Shown one piece after another: positions 35,534-47,483 of a DNA stretch of 64,000 nucleotides. The stretch covers positions 221,122,069-221,186,068 of the forward strand of contig NC_057808.1 of the NCBI RefSeq assembly GCF_018294505.1. Direction: 5' to 3'. Source of the DNA: Triticum aestivum. Lineage: Eukaryota; Streptophyta; Magnoliopsida; Poales; Poaceae. The notes beneath the pieces are model-generated. The model searched no databases and was not told where the DNA came from. It saw nothing but the letters and a program-made list of their open reading frames with translations. How positions within the stretch are numbered: the first letter of the stretch is position 1; each line of letters begins with the position of its first letter. Made by a program: the position numbers and the translations under genes.

Positions 35534-38500
35534 ATGGAAAACAATCCTTTGAAGGGTTTGTTCGGGGTATATTCACCTCATCCGGAACCACAATTAGTTA
35601 CCTCTCAACCTTTTGCACCTACTAAAAATATTGAATATGAAATTCCTCCGGGTATGATAGAACAACTGCTAGCTAATCCTTATGCAGGAGATGGAACCGA
35701 ACATCCTGATATGCACTTGATATATGTAGAACAAATTTGTGGATTGTTTAAGCTTGCAGGTTTACCCAGGGATAAAGTTATGAAGAAGGTTTTCCCTTTA
35801 TCTTTGAAGGGAAAAGCATTGGCATGGTATAGGCTATGCGATGATATTGGATCATGGAATTGGAATCGATTGAAATTGGAGTTCCACCAAAAATTGTATC
35901 CTATGCATCTAGTTCATCGTGAAGGAGAAAGTATCGCTCTAGCTTGGGGGAGGCTTAAGTCAATGTTATATTCATCCTCAATCATGAGCTCTCAAGAGAA
36001 ATTATTATCCAGAATTTTTATGCTCGGCTTTCTCGTAATGATCAAACCATGCTTGATACTTCTTGTGCTAGTTATTTTATGAAGAAGACTATTGAGTTCC
36101 AGTGGGATATTTTGGAAAGAATTAAACGCAACTCTGAAGATTGGGAACTCGAAGAAGGTAAAGAGTTAGGTATTAAACTTATGTATGATTGTGTTAAATC
36201 TTTTATGGATACCGATGCTTTTCAAAAGTTTAGCACTAAATATGGACTTGACTCTGAGATAGTAGCCTCCTTTTGTGAATCAATTGCTACTCATGTTGAA
36301 CTCCCTAAAGAGAAGTGGTTTAAATATCACCCACCTATTAAAGAAGAAATTAAAGAACCGGTACCAGTTAAAGAAGAAACTATTCTTTATAATGTTGATC
36401 CAGTTGTGCCTTCTGCTTATATTGAGAAACCACCTTTCCCTGTTAGGATAAAGGAACATGCCAAAGTTTCAACTGTGGTTAACAAATGCTATATTAGAAC
36501 ACCTAAACCTGATGAACAAATCAAAGTAGAACCTAGCATTGCTATGGTTAAAGATCTCTTAGAACAAGATATGGATGGGCATGTTATTTACTTCTGTGAA
36601 GAAGCTGCTAGAATTGCCAAACCAGATAAAAAGGACAAACATAGACCTGTTGTTGGCATGCCTGTCATCTCAGTTAAAATAGGAGATCACTGTTATCATG
36701 GTTTATGTGACATAGGTGCTAGTGTGAGTGCTATTCCTTACACCTTATATCAAGAAATTATGAATGACATAGCACCCGCAGAAATAGAAGACATAGATGT
36801 TACTATTATACTTGCTAATAGAGACACAATATCACCAATTGGAATTGTTAGAGATGTTGAAGTCTTGTGTGGGAAAATTAAATACCCTACTGATTTCCTT
36901 GTTCTTGGTTCCCCACAAGATGACTTTTGTCCCATTATCTTTGGTAGACCTTTCTTCAACACCGTTAACGCTAGAATAGATTGTGAGAAACAAACTGTCG
37001 ATGTTAATTTTGGTGGTGAGTCTCATGATTTTAATTTTTCCAAGTTGAGTAGAAAGCTTCATGAAAAAGAATTGCCTAGTAAGGATGAATTAATTGGTCT
37101 TGCTTCTATTGTTGTTCCACCTACTGATCCTTTAGAACAATATTTGCTAGACCATGAAAATGATTTACATATGCATGAAAGAAATGAAATAGATAAGATT
37201 TTCTTTGAACAACGTCCTCTGCTTAAACACAATTTGCCTATTAAAACTCTAGGAGGTCCTCCTCCACCTAAAGGTGATCCTGTGTTTGAATTAAAACAAC
37301 TGCCAGACACTTTGAAATATGCTTATCTTGATGAAAAGAAGATATATCCTGTTATTATTAGTGCTAACCTTTCAGAACATGAAGAAGAAAGATTATTGAA
37401 AGTTCTAAGGAAACACCAAGCTACTATTGGATATACTCTTGATGATTTAAAGGGCATTAGTCCCACTCTATGTCAGCACAAAATTAATATGGAACCTGAT
37501 GCTAAACCCGTTGTTGATCGCCAACGTCGATTAAATCCGAAGATGAAAGAAGTGGTAAGAACGGAAATGTTAAAACTTCTGGAAGCAGGTATAATCTATC
37601 CTGTAGCTGATAGTAGATGGGTAAGTCCTGTTCATTGTGTTCCTAATAAAGGAGGTATAACTATTGTTCCTAATCATAAGAATGAACTTATTCCACAAAG
37701 AATTGTTACAGGCTATAGAATGGTAATTGATTTTAGAAAATTAAACAAAGCAACTAGAAAAGATCATTACCCTCTGCCTTTTATTGATCAAATGCTTGAA
37801 AGATTATCTAAGCACACACACGTTTGCTTCCTTGATGGATATTCTGGTTTTTCACAAATACATGTTTCTCAACCTGATCAAGAAAAGACCACTTTTACTT
37901 GTCCTTGGAACTTATGCTTATAGACGTATGCCTTTTGGTTTATGTAATGCACCTGCTACCTTTAAAGATGTATGACTGCTATATTCTCTGACTTATGTGA
38001 AAAGATTGTTGAGGTTTTCATGGATGACTTTTCTATTTATGGGAAGTCATTTGATGATTGTTTAAGCAATTTTGATCAAGTTCTGTAGAGATGTGAACAA
38101 ACGAATCTTGTCTTGAATTGGGAGAAGTGCCACTTGATGGTTAATGAAGGCATTGTCTTGGGTCATAAAATTTCTGAAAGAGGTATTGAAGTGGACAAAG
38201 CTAAGGTTGATGCAATTGAGAAAATGTCGTGTCCTAAAGATATAAAAGTTATTCGTAGTTTCCTAGGTCATGCTGGTTTCTATAGGAGATTTATCAAAGA
38301 CTTTTCTAAAATTTCTAGGCCTCTCACTAGTCTCTTGCAAAAGGATATTCCTTTTGTTTTTGATGATGATTGTTTAGAAGCCTTTGAAACACTCAAGAAA
38401 GCCTTAATTTCTGCACCTATTGTTCAACCACTTGATTGGAACTTGCCTTTTGAAATTATGTGTGATGCTAGTGATTATGCTATTGGTGCTGTTCTAGGAC

Positions 38501-40220
38501 AAAGAGTTGATACGAAATTGAATGTTATTCATTATGCTAGTAAAAATCTAGACAGTGCTCAAAGAAATTATGCTACTACTGAAAAGAATTCTTAGCAGCG
38601 GTGTTTGCTTGTGATAAACTTAGACCTTATATTGTTGATTCCAAAGTAACTGTTCACACAGACCATGCTACTATTAAATATCTTATGGAAAAGAAAGATG
38701 TTAAACCTAGACTTATTCGATGGGTTCTCTTGTTACAAGAATCTGATTTACAAATCATTGATAGAAAAGGAGCTGAGAACCCTGTAGCTGATAATTTATC
38801 TAGGCTTGAGAATGTGCTTGATGACCCACTACCTATTGATGATAGTTTTCCTAACTAGCAGTTAGCTACAATAAATGTTGCTCATAATACTCCTTGGTAT
38901 GCTGATTATGCTAAGTACATTGTTGCTAAATATTTACCACCTAGCTTTACATACCAACAAAAGAAAAAATCTTCTATGATTTAAGACATTACTTTTGGAT
39001 GACCCACATCTTTATAAAGAAGGAGTAGATGGTATTATTAGACGTTGTGTACCTGAGCATGAACAGGGACAAATCCTATGGAAATGTCACTCTAAAGCTT
39101 ATGGAGGGCATCATGCTGGAGATAAAACTGCTCACAAGGTATTGCAATCTGGATTTTATTGGCCTACTCTCTTCAAGGATGCCCGTAAGTTCGTCTTATC
39201 TTGTGATGAATGTCAAAGGACAGGTAATGTTGGTAAGCGTCAAGAAATGCCTATGAATTATTCACTTGCTGTTGAACCATTTGGTGTTTGGGGATTTGAT
39301 TACATGGGACCTTTTCCTTCCTCTAATGGGTATACACATATTTTGGTTGCTGTTGATTATGTTACTAAATGGGTAGAAGCTATTCCAACCAGTAGTGCTG
39401 ATCACAACACCTCTATTAAAATGCTTAAGGAAGTTATTTTCCCAAGGTTTGGAGTCCCTAGATATTTAATGAATGATGGTGGTTCACACTTTATTCATGG
39501 TGCTTCCTGTAAAATGCTTGCCAAGTATGATGTTAACCATAGAATTGCATCACCTTATCATCCTCAGTCTAGTGGTCAAGTTGAACTTAGCAATAGAGAA
39601 ATAAAATTGATTTTGCAAAAGACTGTCAATAGGTACAAGAAGAATTGGTATAAGAAATTAGATGATGCACTTTGGGCTTATAGAAGAACATATAAAAATC
39701 CTATAGGTATGTCTCCCTATAAAATGGTTTATGGAAAAGCTTGTCATTTGCCTCTTGAGTTAGAACATAAAGCATATTGGGCAGTTAAAGAACTCAACTA
39801 TGATTTCAAACTTGCCGGTGAAAAGAGGTTATTTGATATTAGCTCATTGGATGAATGGAGAACCCAAGCTTATGAAAATGCAAAATTAATCAAAGAGAAA
39901 GTTAAAAGATGGCATGATAAAAGAATCCAAAAGCGTGAGTTTAAAGTCGAAGAATATGTTCTTTTGTACAACTCTCATTTTAGATTCTTTGCAGGAAAAC
40001 TCCTCTCAAAATGGGAAGGCCCATATGTCATCGAGGAGGTTATCGGTCTGGAGCCATCAAAATAAATAATCCTGAAGGTACTAACCCGAAGGTTGTCAAT
40101 GGGCAACGAATAAAACATTATATCTCAGGTATGCCCATTAATGTTGAAAGTAATATTATCCAAACTTTGACACCGGAAGAACACATAAAAGAGTCCTTCC
40201 AGAACACTCCAGAATCGTGA
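35534..40220 (+). pseudogene. Athila-type gag-pol (broken many times)
   Basis: Gag begins MENNPLKGLFGV at 35534 and has FPLSLKGKALAWY near 35800-35835. A frameshift lies near 36018. Protease has CDIGASVSAIP near 36705-36740. RT starts near 37500 and has FMDDFSIYG near 38018-38045. RNase H follows to about 38860. Integrase has an HHCC region near 39100-39210 and catalytic D, D, E in [15 protein letters not shown] and GQVELSN. The end reaches 40220 in another frame. Breaks include frameshifts near 36018, 37905, 37963, 38590, 38990 and 40050 and stops at 38086-38088 and 38856-38858. It is far more decayed than the chromovirus copy in this window. Confidence 0.9.
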
Positions 40221-40347
40221 AAATAAGGAGGTACGTGATACGGTAAGTAAACGGACTCCAAAAAATCCGCAAACATGTTTTTTATCAGTTTTGGAATATT
40301 TAAAAATTTAGGAAATAAAGAAACTTCCAGGAAGCGTACCCTGGTGG

Positions 40348-40372
40348 GCACAAGACACCAGGGCGCAAGCCT
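40348..40372. repeat. GC-rich hairpin, left half of an internal module
   Basis: CCCTGGTG and CACCAGGG face each other across nine bases. With 43020-43047, beyond the solo LTR, it forms a module very similar to the GC-rich block upstream of the LTR TATA box. Confidence 0.6.
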
Positions 40373-40374
40373 GG

Positions 40375-40379
40375 CGCGC
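40375..40379. repeat. target-site duplication CGCGC (left copy)
   Basis: It matches 43020-43024 and brackets the solo LTR exactly. Confidence 0.93.
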
Positions 40380-43019
40380 TGTAACATCCCAAATTTCCAA
40401 TTTGGAATGTTATACATAGATCATCATTGTATATCTTGTTTTATTGCATTTTGACAAATCCTCGATAAATCCTAAGCAACTCAAGGACCCTCGGAGAGAG
40501 TTGGGGATTTTCTCGAATTTTCAAATTTGATTTTCATCAAATAATAAGACGAGGATTTTGGTTTAAATTATTTTTCTCTCCGGAAAAATATTTCATTTTA
40601 AATAAACGAGAGGAGAAAATATGACTTCTCCAAAACAATTGAAATACTGGAGGAAAAATGTTAAAATCATTATTTGGAATTTATTTGGATGTTATTTGCA
40701 ATTTTTCAGTGCATTAAAAATATTGCATGTTTTCAAAATATTTATTTTGATTTTAAAAAAAAATGTTCACCCTATTTTAGATTTTCTAACTAGACGGGGA
40801 AAATTTATTTCATATTTTTCTGATTTTTATTTATTTTTCTACGTAATTTGTTTCGCAGAACTTATTAAAAAAAAAATCCGCCCGCGCGCCGACTGGGCCG
40901 ACGGCCCAGCCCCGCCGCCCCGTCGTCTCCGCCCCGGAGATGGGATCGCCGCCGAGTCCCGGCCGGTTACGCCGCCCGCCGCCCTTGCCCCCTCCCCAAG
41001 GTACCGGACCGCCCCCCTCCTTAAATACCCCCCTCTCTTTCCTCACCTCGAGCCGCCGCCGCCGCCCTCATCTCGCCGAGCGCCGCCGCCGCCGGGAGCC
41101 GCCGCCCCTCGCCGGAGCCCGACGAGGTACTGCCACCGCCCGTTGACTTTGCCGGTTTTTGTTTAAAAAAAACCCTTCGTTAAAAAAAAACCTAGATCGG
41201 TTTTTTTCAGTTTTATTATTTTACGAGCGTTCACCGAACCGTTCATTTCGACGAACGCGTTCGTCGGTTTTTCTCTGTTAACGAACGTCCGTTCTTTAAC
41301 CGTTCGTCCATTTTTCTTTTTCGTCGGAGTTTTCTTGTTATTTTCTCAGATTCAATTTCTGATCGAATCTTCGATTCTGTTTAACTTCTCGCTCGTTTAT
41401 CGGAATCAGGCGATTCAAGCGCCTAGAGTTTCGTCTCGAAATTCTCTTTCCGTTTAACCTACTCAAACAAGTTTTTGCTACAGTAAAATTTGACCTAGAT
41501 CCAGATTAGTAAACGAAGTTCCTTTTCTTCGTTGTTTGACTTTCGTTGCTTCTTTCGAGTTGATTCTTTTTGCAAACCGGAGTTCTTAAGTTGGACTTTC
41601 TGGTTGGATCTTTCATTCGAGTTTTACCTGTGCATTAGATGAGTACTGATTGTATGTTTGTTTGTTTGCGATAGAGTATCCGGAGTGTGCCGCTTGTTAC
41701 TTCGAATCGCTAGGTTTTGCGGATCATCAGCAAGGCAAGTAACACTTTGATCATATCCCGTTCATACCCAGTTTTTATTGCATTAGATCTGTTTTCCTCA
41801 AACACTTGCATGATTAGGATCTAATTAAATTGTGGGTATTGGGAAGTAGTTGAGGTAGAACCTATTACCTGTTTCCATTCAAACCCTTGGGAGTTACTTC
41901 TATGTTGCTTTTATTATTGCCATGCTATGCTCGTAGACGTGGATTGGGTTTGAGTGAAATTCATGACAGATGTGAGATTGTTAAATTAATGGTTTACTTA
42001 AGGTGGCAACTTGAACTCACATCTGGGTGGATTGAGGTACCTGGGTATTCCAGGATTGCCTGTTTTTCTTTTGGACCGCCACCCAGGTTCAAAGGGATCA
42101 TGAGATTATTCATGCTAGAAACTTCCGTGTGCAGCCGCAAGCTATTATGGGCTCTAGCATAGTTGACTAAGCAGTGTGAACTCTTACAGTGGTAGACTAG
42201 CAGATGTAGGGGAAAGTAGGTGTAACTGTCTACCCATACGTAAGGTGCAAACACTTCTGAAAGACTGTGTCTTGGTCATCCGTTACTCAAACACCATGTA
42301 GTGCGAGTAATCCAACGGAGGAGATCAAGTCTTGTGGGGAAAAGTGCACAAACCTCTGCAGAGTGTACAATCTAATCATGGTTAGCCGTGTCCCCGGTTA
42401 TGGACAACTTGAGTATCTAGTACTTGGATTATCATGTGAAACTCATCACCATGTTACTTCTAATTAATTTTGTTGGGTTATTGATGACTTTTTAATTGGG
42501 ATTGAGATGCTGTCAACCATCTCAATGTTTCACAACCACCATGATAGTTAAATAAAATTTATTCCTTTGAAGTAGGATAAAATTGGCTTTTCGCAAAACT
42601 GTAACCATAGAGCTTTCCACCAGCCATATATGCATGTAGTATAGCATTGTTATTGTTCATTATTCTCTATGTGTTACATTGCCAGCATATTCTATGTGCT
42701 GACCCGTTTTCGGGCTGCAACGTTTCATGTTGCAGACTTTTCAGACGACGAGTAAGGAGCCTTAGGTCGTGGTCTTATACTCAGTGATGCCACTGGAGTT
42801 GATGGACTCACTTATCTTCCAAGTCTTCCGCTGTTATCGTTTTAGATGGCCTGAAGCCATGTTTAACATACTTAATCTCTTCGGAGATATTCGATGTAAG
42901 AAGTGTGTGATTGCTACTCTGTTATAAATCCTCCATTTGTACTGTGCGTGTCAGCATTACTGATCCAGGGATGACACTGGTGCACAGCAGCACAGACCAT
43001 TTGAGGTCTGGTCGCTACA
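40380..43019 (+). repeat. solo LTR of the chromovirus family
   Basis: It runs from TGTAACATCC to GTCGCTACA, 2640 bp, flanked by CGCGC. It has the same layout as the LTRs at 8596 and 16793 but many more differences, so it is an older or distinct subfamily. A lone LTR with a duplication is the usual result of recombination between the two LTRs of one element. Open frames within it are compositional. Confidence 0.94.
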
Positions 43020-43110
43020 CGCGCCCAGGTGGGTTGTGCCCACCTGGGACACCTTACGGACTCTGTTTTTCTTCCGTATGCTTGTCCTCCAAGATAAAAA
43101 TCAATATATA
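43020..43110 (+). promoter_or_regulatory. candidate internal promoter of the Athila-type element
   Basis: After the CGCGC duplication an inverted pair AGGTGGG...CCCACCT (43026-43044) resembles the module next to the LTR TATA box. An AATATATAC word follows at 43103-43111. It lies about 85 bp upstream of the accessory ORF start. Function is inferred from the similarity. Confidence 0.4.
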
Positions 43111-43191
43111 CTCCCTGAACCTGTTAACCACCGTATCGCAGAGAAATCCTCTGTTCTCTTTTCTTGCTGTTTTCTGCGCAGTTCTGAAAAT

Positions 43192-43610
43192 ATGTCGTCC
43201 CAAGACTCCGACGGAGAGAGCTATGTCTCACATCTCATTGCTGACCAAAAGACCTATGGGGACCTATCCCCTTATGGTCGAACTACAGATGACGAGGAGG
43301 ATGCTCACTTGATGAGGGTTGATGATTCAAGCTCAGAGGAGGAGGATGTTCCTCTACCTCAACCTGGGATATGCACGTGGAGTTCAAGAAATTCAGTCTC
43401 CCTAAGAGAGCTAATCGGTCCAATAACCGATCTATTCCTCTTCGTTTTAGGCAGAAAAGCTAAGGGGATTTATGTGACAAGATCTTGAAGCTGGAGTTGG
43501 AAGTCGAAGATTTAAAGGAGGAAATTGCTCTCCTCAACTACAATATGAAAAATTTGAAGGCACAATTGTCATCACCACCATCATCTTCTTCACCACCAAA
43601 GGAGAATTGA
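43192..43610 (+). pseudogene. accessory ORF at env position of the Athila-type element (frameshifted)
   Basis: Starts MSSQDSDGESYVSHLIAD, followed by an acidic serine-rich stretch (DDSSSEEEDVPLPQP). The frame shifts between about 43390 and 43470. The last part, ending at TGA 43608-43610, is a clear heptad-like coiled coil (KLELEVEDLKEEIALLNYN) and a Ser/Pro tail. There is no signal peptide or membrane segment, so it is not an envelope protein. A pyrimidine-rich tract ending in CAG (43160-43181) lies just upstream of the ATG and resembles a splice acceptor. The role is unknown. Confidence 0.6.
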
Positions 43611-45192
43611 GTATCGGGTATGGGCACTCCCCTTGGCTTCCGCCAAGCTTGGGGGAGGTGCCCCAGTATCGTATCATCCCACTATCCTTTTGCTTTTACT
43701 TATTTTAGTTCGATCTTTTCCCTTAGATGAATAAAAGTTAGTTCGATCCTTTCTTCCTTGAGAGTTTGCTTAGTAATCTATCCTTGTAATCGTGTGCAAG
43801 TTATATAATAAAGCTTAGTTTGATTTTTTGCTTTCTTTACTCTCATGTTGCAATTAAAGAAAAGAAATAAGAAAGAAAAAAAGAGAAAGGAAATAAATAA
43901 AAGGAAAGAAATAATGAAGAGATCATTACTAATCCTATGGTAGGTGATGGCACCACAAAAGGAAAAGTGTAAGTAGAAAATTTTATTAGCGATTGACAAA
44001 CATAGCATTAGTCAATGATGCAACTCATGAAAGAATTAATAAGGGAAGAGAAGATTCACATATAAATATACTATCCTAGAAATCTTTTGTGATTGTGAGC
44101 CCTCATCAAAATATTATATGCCAACATTGTTGACGTTGGACAAGGAAGACAACTTAATGGTTTACGTTTGTCTATATTCACATAGAAGTCATATTGTCAT
44201 AGATCCTTCAACATGTGGTGCTTGCCCCCTATCTTTGCTAGCCAAAAATTCCGTACTAATTAGAGATACTACTTGTGCATCCAAAACCCCTTAAACCCAA
44301 ATCTTATTTTCAAGTGTCCACCATACCTACCTAGGGATTGAGCAAGATCCCTTAAGTAAGTTGTCACCGGTGCAAAAAGGCAATAAAAATTGCTTCTAAA
44401 TGTGTGAGATCATTTAGTGTACGAGAAAATTGAGCGTTGCACGAACTTGTGATGCTGAAGAATAAAAGCGACAGACTGCATTATAAAGGTCGCTATCACA
44501 AGGGGCAATGCAACGTGACGTTCTTTTACACTAAGGGGTTGAGCATACAAACAAATAAGCGCATGGCAACCTCTGCTTTCCTCTACGAAGGGCCTATCTT
44601 TTACTTTTATGCAAAGAGTCAAAATTTTCCCTCTATTCCTTTTTATTTTTCTCCTTTGACAAGCATCATGTGGTGAGGCAAGATCTAGGCACATATGTCC
44701 AGCTGAATATAGATAGCATGAGTTATTATTGTTGACATCACCCTTGAGGTGACTACATTGGGAGGCGAAACTATAAGCCTCTATCTTTCTATGTGTCCGG
44801 TTGAAACGTTTTGCTCATGTGTACGCGGTGAGTGTTAGCAATCATAGAAGACTATATGATGGTTGAGTATGTGGACTTGCCTAAAGGCTCCGATACGTGA
44901 CCCTTCCTGAAAAGATGATGAATTGTAGTTGCAAAGTTGACTGAGAACATAGTTTGTTGGTTTTTAATAGAGTTTTTGCTTTATACTTCGATTGTGTGAC
45001 GAACTGTTACCTATTCATGAGAAGTATATGATAAAAGTTCTATGATAAAAGTCTTATGCTTAATTTTGTTGTTGTTATAATAATCAACATGATGCTTCTA
45101 TGTCCGTATTTTGTTTTTATCGACACCTCTCTCTCAAAGCATGTGGACATGTTTCTCGATTTCGGTTTTCGCTTGAGGACAAGCGAGGTCTA
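43611..45192 (+). other. 3' untranslated region of the Athila-type element
   Basis: AT-rich sequence between the accessory ORF and the 3' LTR. Small open frames look random. It ends in a polypurine tract (AAGCTTGGGGGAG, 45193-45204). Confidence 0.7.
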
Positions 45193-45204
45193 AGCTTGGG
45201 GGAG
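45193..45204 (+). other. polypurine tract of the Athila-type element
   Basis: AGCTTGGGGGAG lies directly before the 3' LTR start at 45206. Confidence 0.85.
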
Positions 45205-45205
45205 T

Positions 45206-46725
45206 TGATACGTCCATTTTGCATCATGTTTTATTACTGTTATTTATAACATTTTTATCCATAATAATGCTTTTTGGAGTAATTCTAATGCCTTTTCTCT
45301 CATAATTTGCAAGGTACACACCAAGAGAGAGAATCCCGGCAGCTGGAAATCTGGACCTGGAAAAGCTACGTCAGGCTACCTATTTTGCACAACTCCAAAC
45401 AAGCTGAAACTTCACGGAGATTTTTTATGGAATATTTGAGGAATATTGGAGCAAATAACTACCAGAGGGGCCCCACCAGGTGGGCACAACCCACCTGGGC
45501 GCATAAGGGAGCCCAGGCGCGCCCTGGTGGGTTGTGCTCGCCCAGGCCCACCTCCAGTGCCCATCTTCTGGTATATAGGTCATTTTGACCTAGAAAAAAT
45601 AAGTAGAGGACTTTCGGGACGGAGCGTCGCCGTCTCGAGGCGGAACTTGAGCAGGAGCACTTTTGCCCTCCGGCGGAGTGATTCAGCCAGGGGAACTTCC
45701 CTCCCGGAGGGGGAAATCATCGTCATCATCATCACCAACAACTCTCCCATCTTGGGGAGGGCAATCTCCATCAACATCTTCAACAACACTATCTCATCTC
45801 AAATCCAAGTTCATCTCTTGTGTTCAATCTTGTTACCGGAACTATAGATTGGTGCTTGTGGGTGACTAGTAGTGTTGATTACATCTTGTAGTTGATTACT
45901 ATATGGTTTATTTGGTGGAAGATTATATGTTGAGATCCATTATGCTATTTAATACTCCTCTGATCATGAGCATGATTATTATTTGTGAGTAGTTACTTTT
46001 GTTCTTGAGGGCACGGGAGAAATCATGTTGCAAGTAATCATGTGAACTTGATATGTGTTTGATATTTTGATAGTATGTATGTTGTGATTCCCTTAGTGGT
46101 GTCATGTGAACGTCGACTACATGACACTTCACCATATTTGGGCCTAAGGGAATGCATTGTGGAGTAGCAATTAGATGATGGGTTACGAGAGTGACAGAAG
46201 CTTAAACCCCAGTTTATGCGCTATTCCGTAAGGGACCGATTGGATCCAAAGGTTTAATGCTACGGTTAGAATTTATTCTTAATACTTTTCTCATAGTTGC
46301 GGATGCTTGCGGGTGGGTTAATCATAAGTAGGAGGTTTGTTCAAGTAAGAACATCACCTAAGCACCGGTCCACCCACATATCAAATTATCAAAGTAGCGA
46401 ACACAAATCGAACCAACATAATTAAAGTGACTAGATAAAATTCCCGTGTACCCTCAAGAACACTTTGCTTATCATAAGAGACCGTTTTGGCCTGTCCTTT
46501 GCCTCAAAAGGATTGGGCTACCTTGCTGCACTTCTGTTACTACTATTGTTACTTGCTCGTTACGAATTATCTTGCTATCAAACTACTCCGCTACTTACAA
46601 TTTCAGCACTTGCAGACATTACCTTACTGAAAACTACTTGTCATTTCCTTCTGCTCCTCGTTGGGTTCGACACTCTTACTTATTGAAAAGAGCTACAATT
46701 GATCCCCTATACTTGTGGGTCATCA
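45206..46725 (+). repeat. 3' LTR of the Athila-type element
   Basis: A 1520-bp near copy of 33920-35427. It includes the GC-rich module at 45471-45555 and the TATA box at 45572-45577. Confidence 0.95.
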
Positions 46726-46730
46726 TGCTT
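46726..46730. repeat. target-site duplication TGCTT (right copy)
   Basis: One base different from 33915-33919. The Sabrina-like element resumes here. Confidence 0.8.
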
Positions 46731-47483
46731 TCCCGGGGCATCCCCAAGCTTAGGCTCTTGACACCCTTGAATATTACCTTAGGGTGCCTTGGCCATCCCC
46801 AAGCTTAGGCTCTTGCCACTCCTTATTACATAGTCCATCAAATCCTTAACCAAAACTTGAAAACTTCACAACACAAAACTCAACAGAAAATCTCGTAAGA
46901 TCCGTTAGTATAAGAAAATAAATCACCACTTTTGGTACTATTGTGAACTCATTCTTTATTTATATTGGTGTAATATCTACTGTATTCCAACTTTTCCATT
47001 GTTCATACCCCCCGATACTAGTGGAATCCGCAAGATGTAAATCACCACTTTTCGACGCTTCTGTGATTTTTAAAAATTCTGGGACTGAGCGCAAAGTTTC
47101 TATTTTTTCAGCAAGATCAAATCAACTATTACCGTAAGCTATCCCAAAGGTCTTACTTGTCACAAACACTAATTAAAACACAAAACCACATCTAACCAGA
47201 GGCTAGATGAAATATTTATTGCAAAACAGAACCTAAAAAGCAAAAAATAAAAATAAAATTGGGTTGTCTCCCAACAAGCGCTATTGTTTAACGCCCTTAG
47301 CTACGCATAAAACAGCAATAGATCTTAGTGTTATCATCTTTGTCATGCAATCCATAAGTGGCTCTCATAATAGATTCATAAGGCAATTTAATTTTCTTTC
47401 TTGTAAAGTGTTTCATGCCTTTCCTTAACAGAAATTGAAATCTAATGTTTTCTTCTTTCATATAGATAATTGCACCAATCGTT
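46731..47483 (-). other. non-coding internal part of the Sabrina-like element
   Basis: It begins with two copies of a polypurine-like block (catccccaagcttaggctc near 46740 and 46794). From about 47270 down there is the sequence that follows the protease. No RT or integrase motif is visible in any frame. Confidence 0.7.

Larger units (their letters stand above)
33920..46725 (+). mobile_element. Athila-lineage gypsy element with solo-LTR insertion
   Basis: A full plus-strand element. The LTRs are 33920-35427 (1508 bp) and 45206-46725 (1520 bp). The primer site is TGGCGCCATTGCCGGGGAG, gag-pol is 35534-40220, and a small accessory ORF is at 43192-43610. A 2640-bp solo LTR of the chromovirus family sits at 40380-43019. 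LTR start TGATACGTCCATTTTG and the protein motifs are typical of Triticeae Athila relatives (WHAM/Sabrina group). Confidence 0.92.

Noticed and set aside
43192..43610. Envelope gene of the Athila-type element
   Set aside because: The position fits, but there is no signal peptide, membrane segment or cleavage-type site. The protein is acidic and coiled-coil, so it is called an accessory ORF instead.
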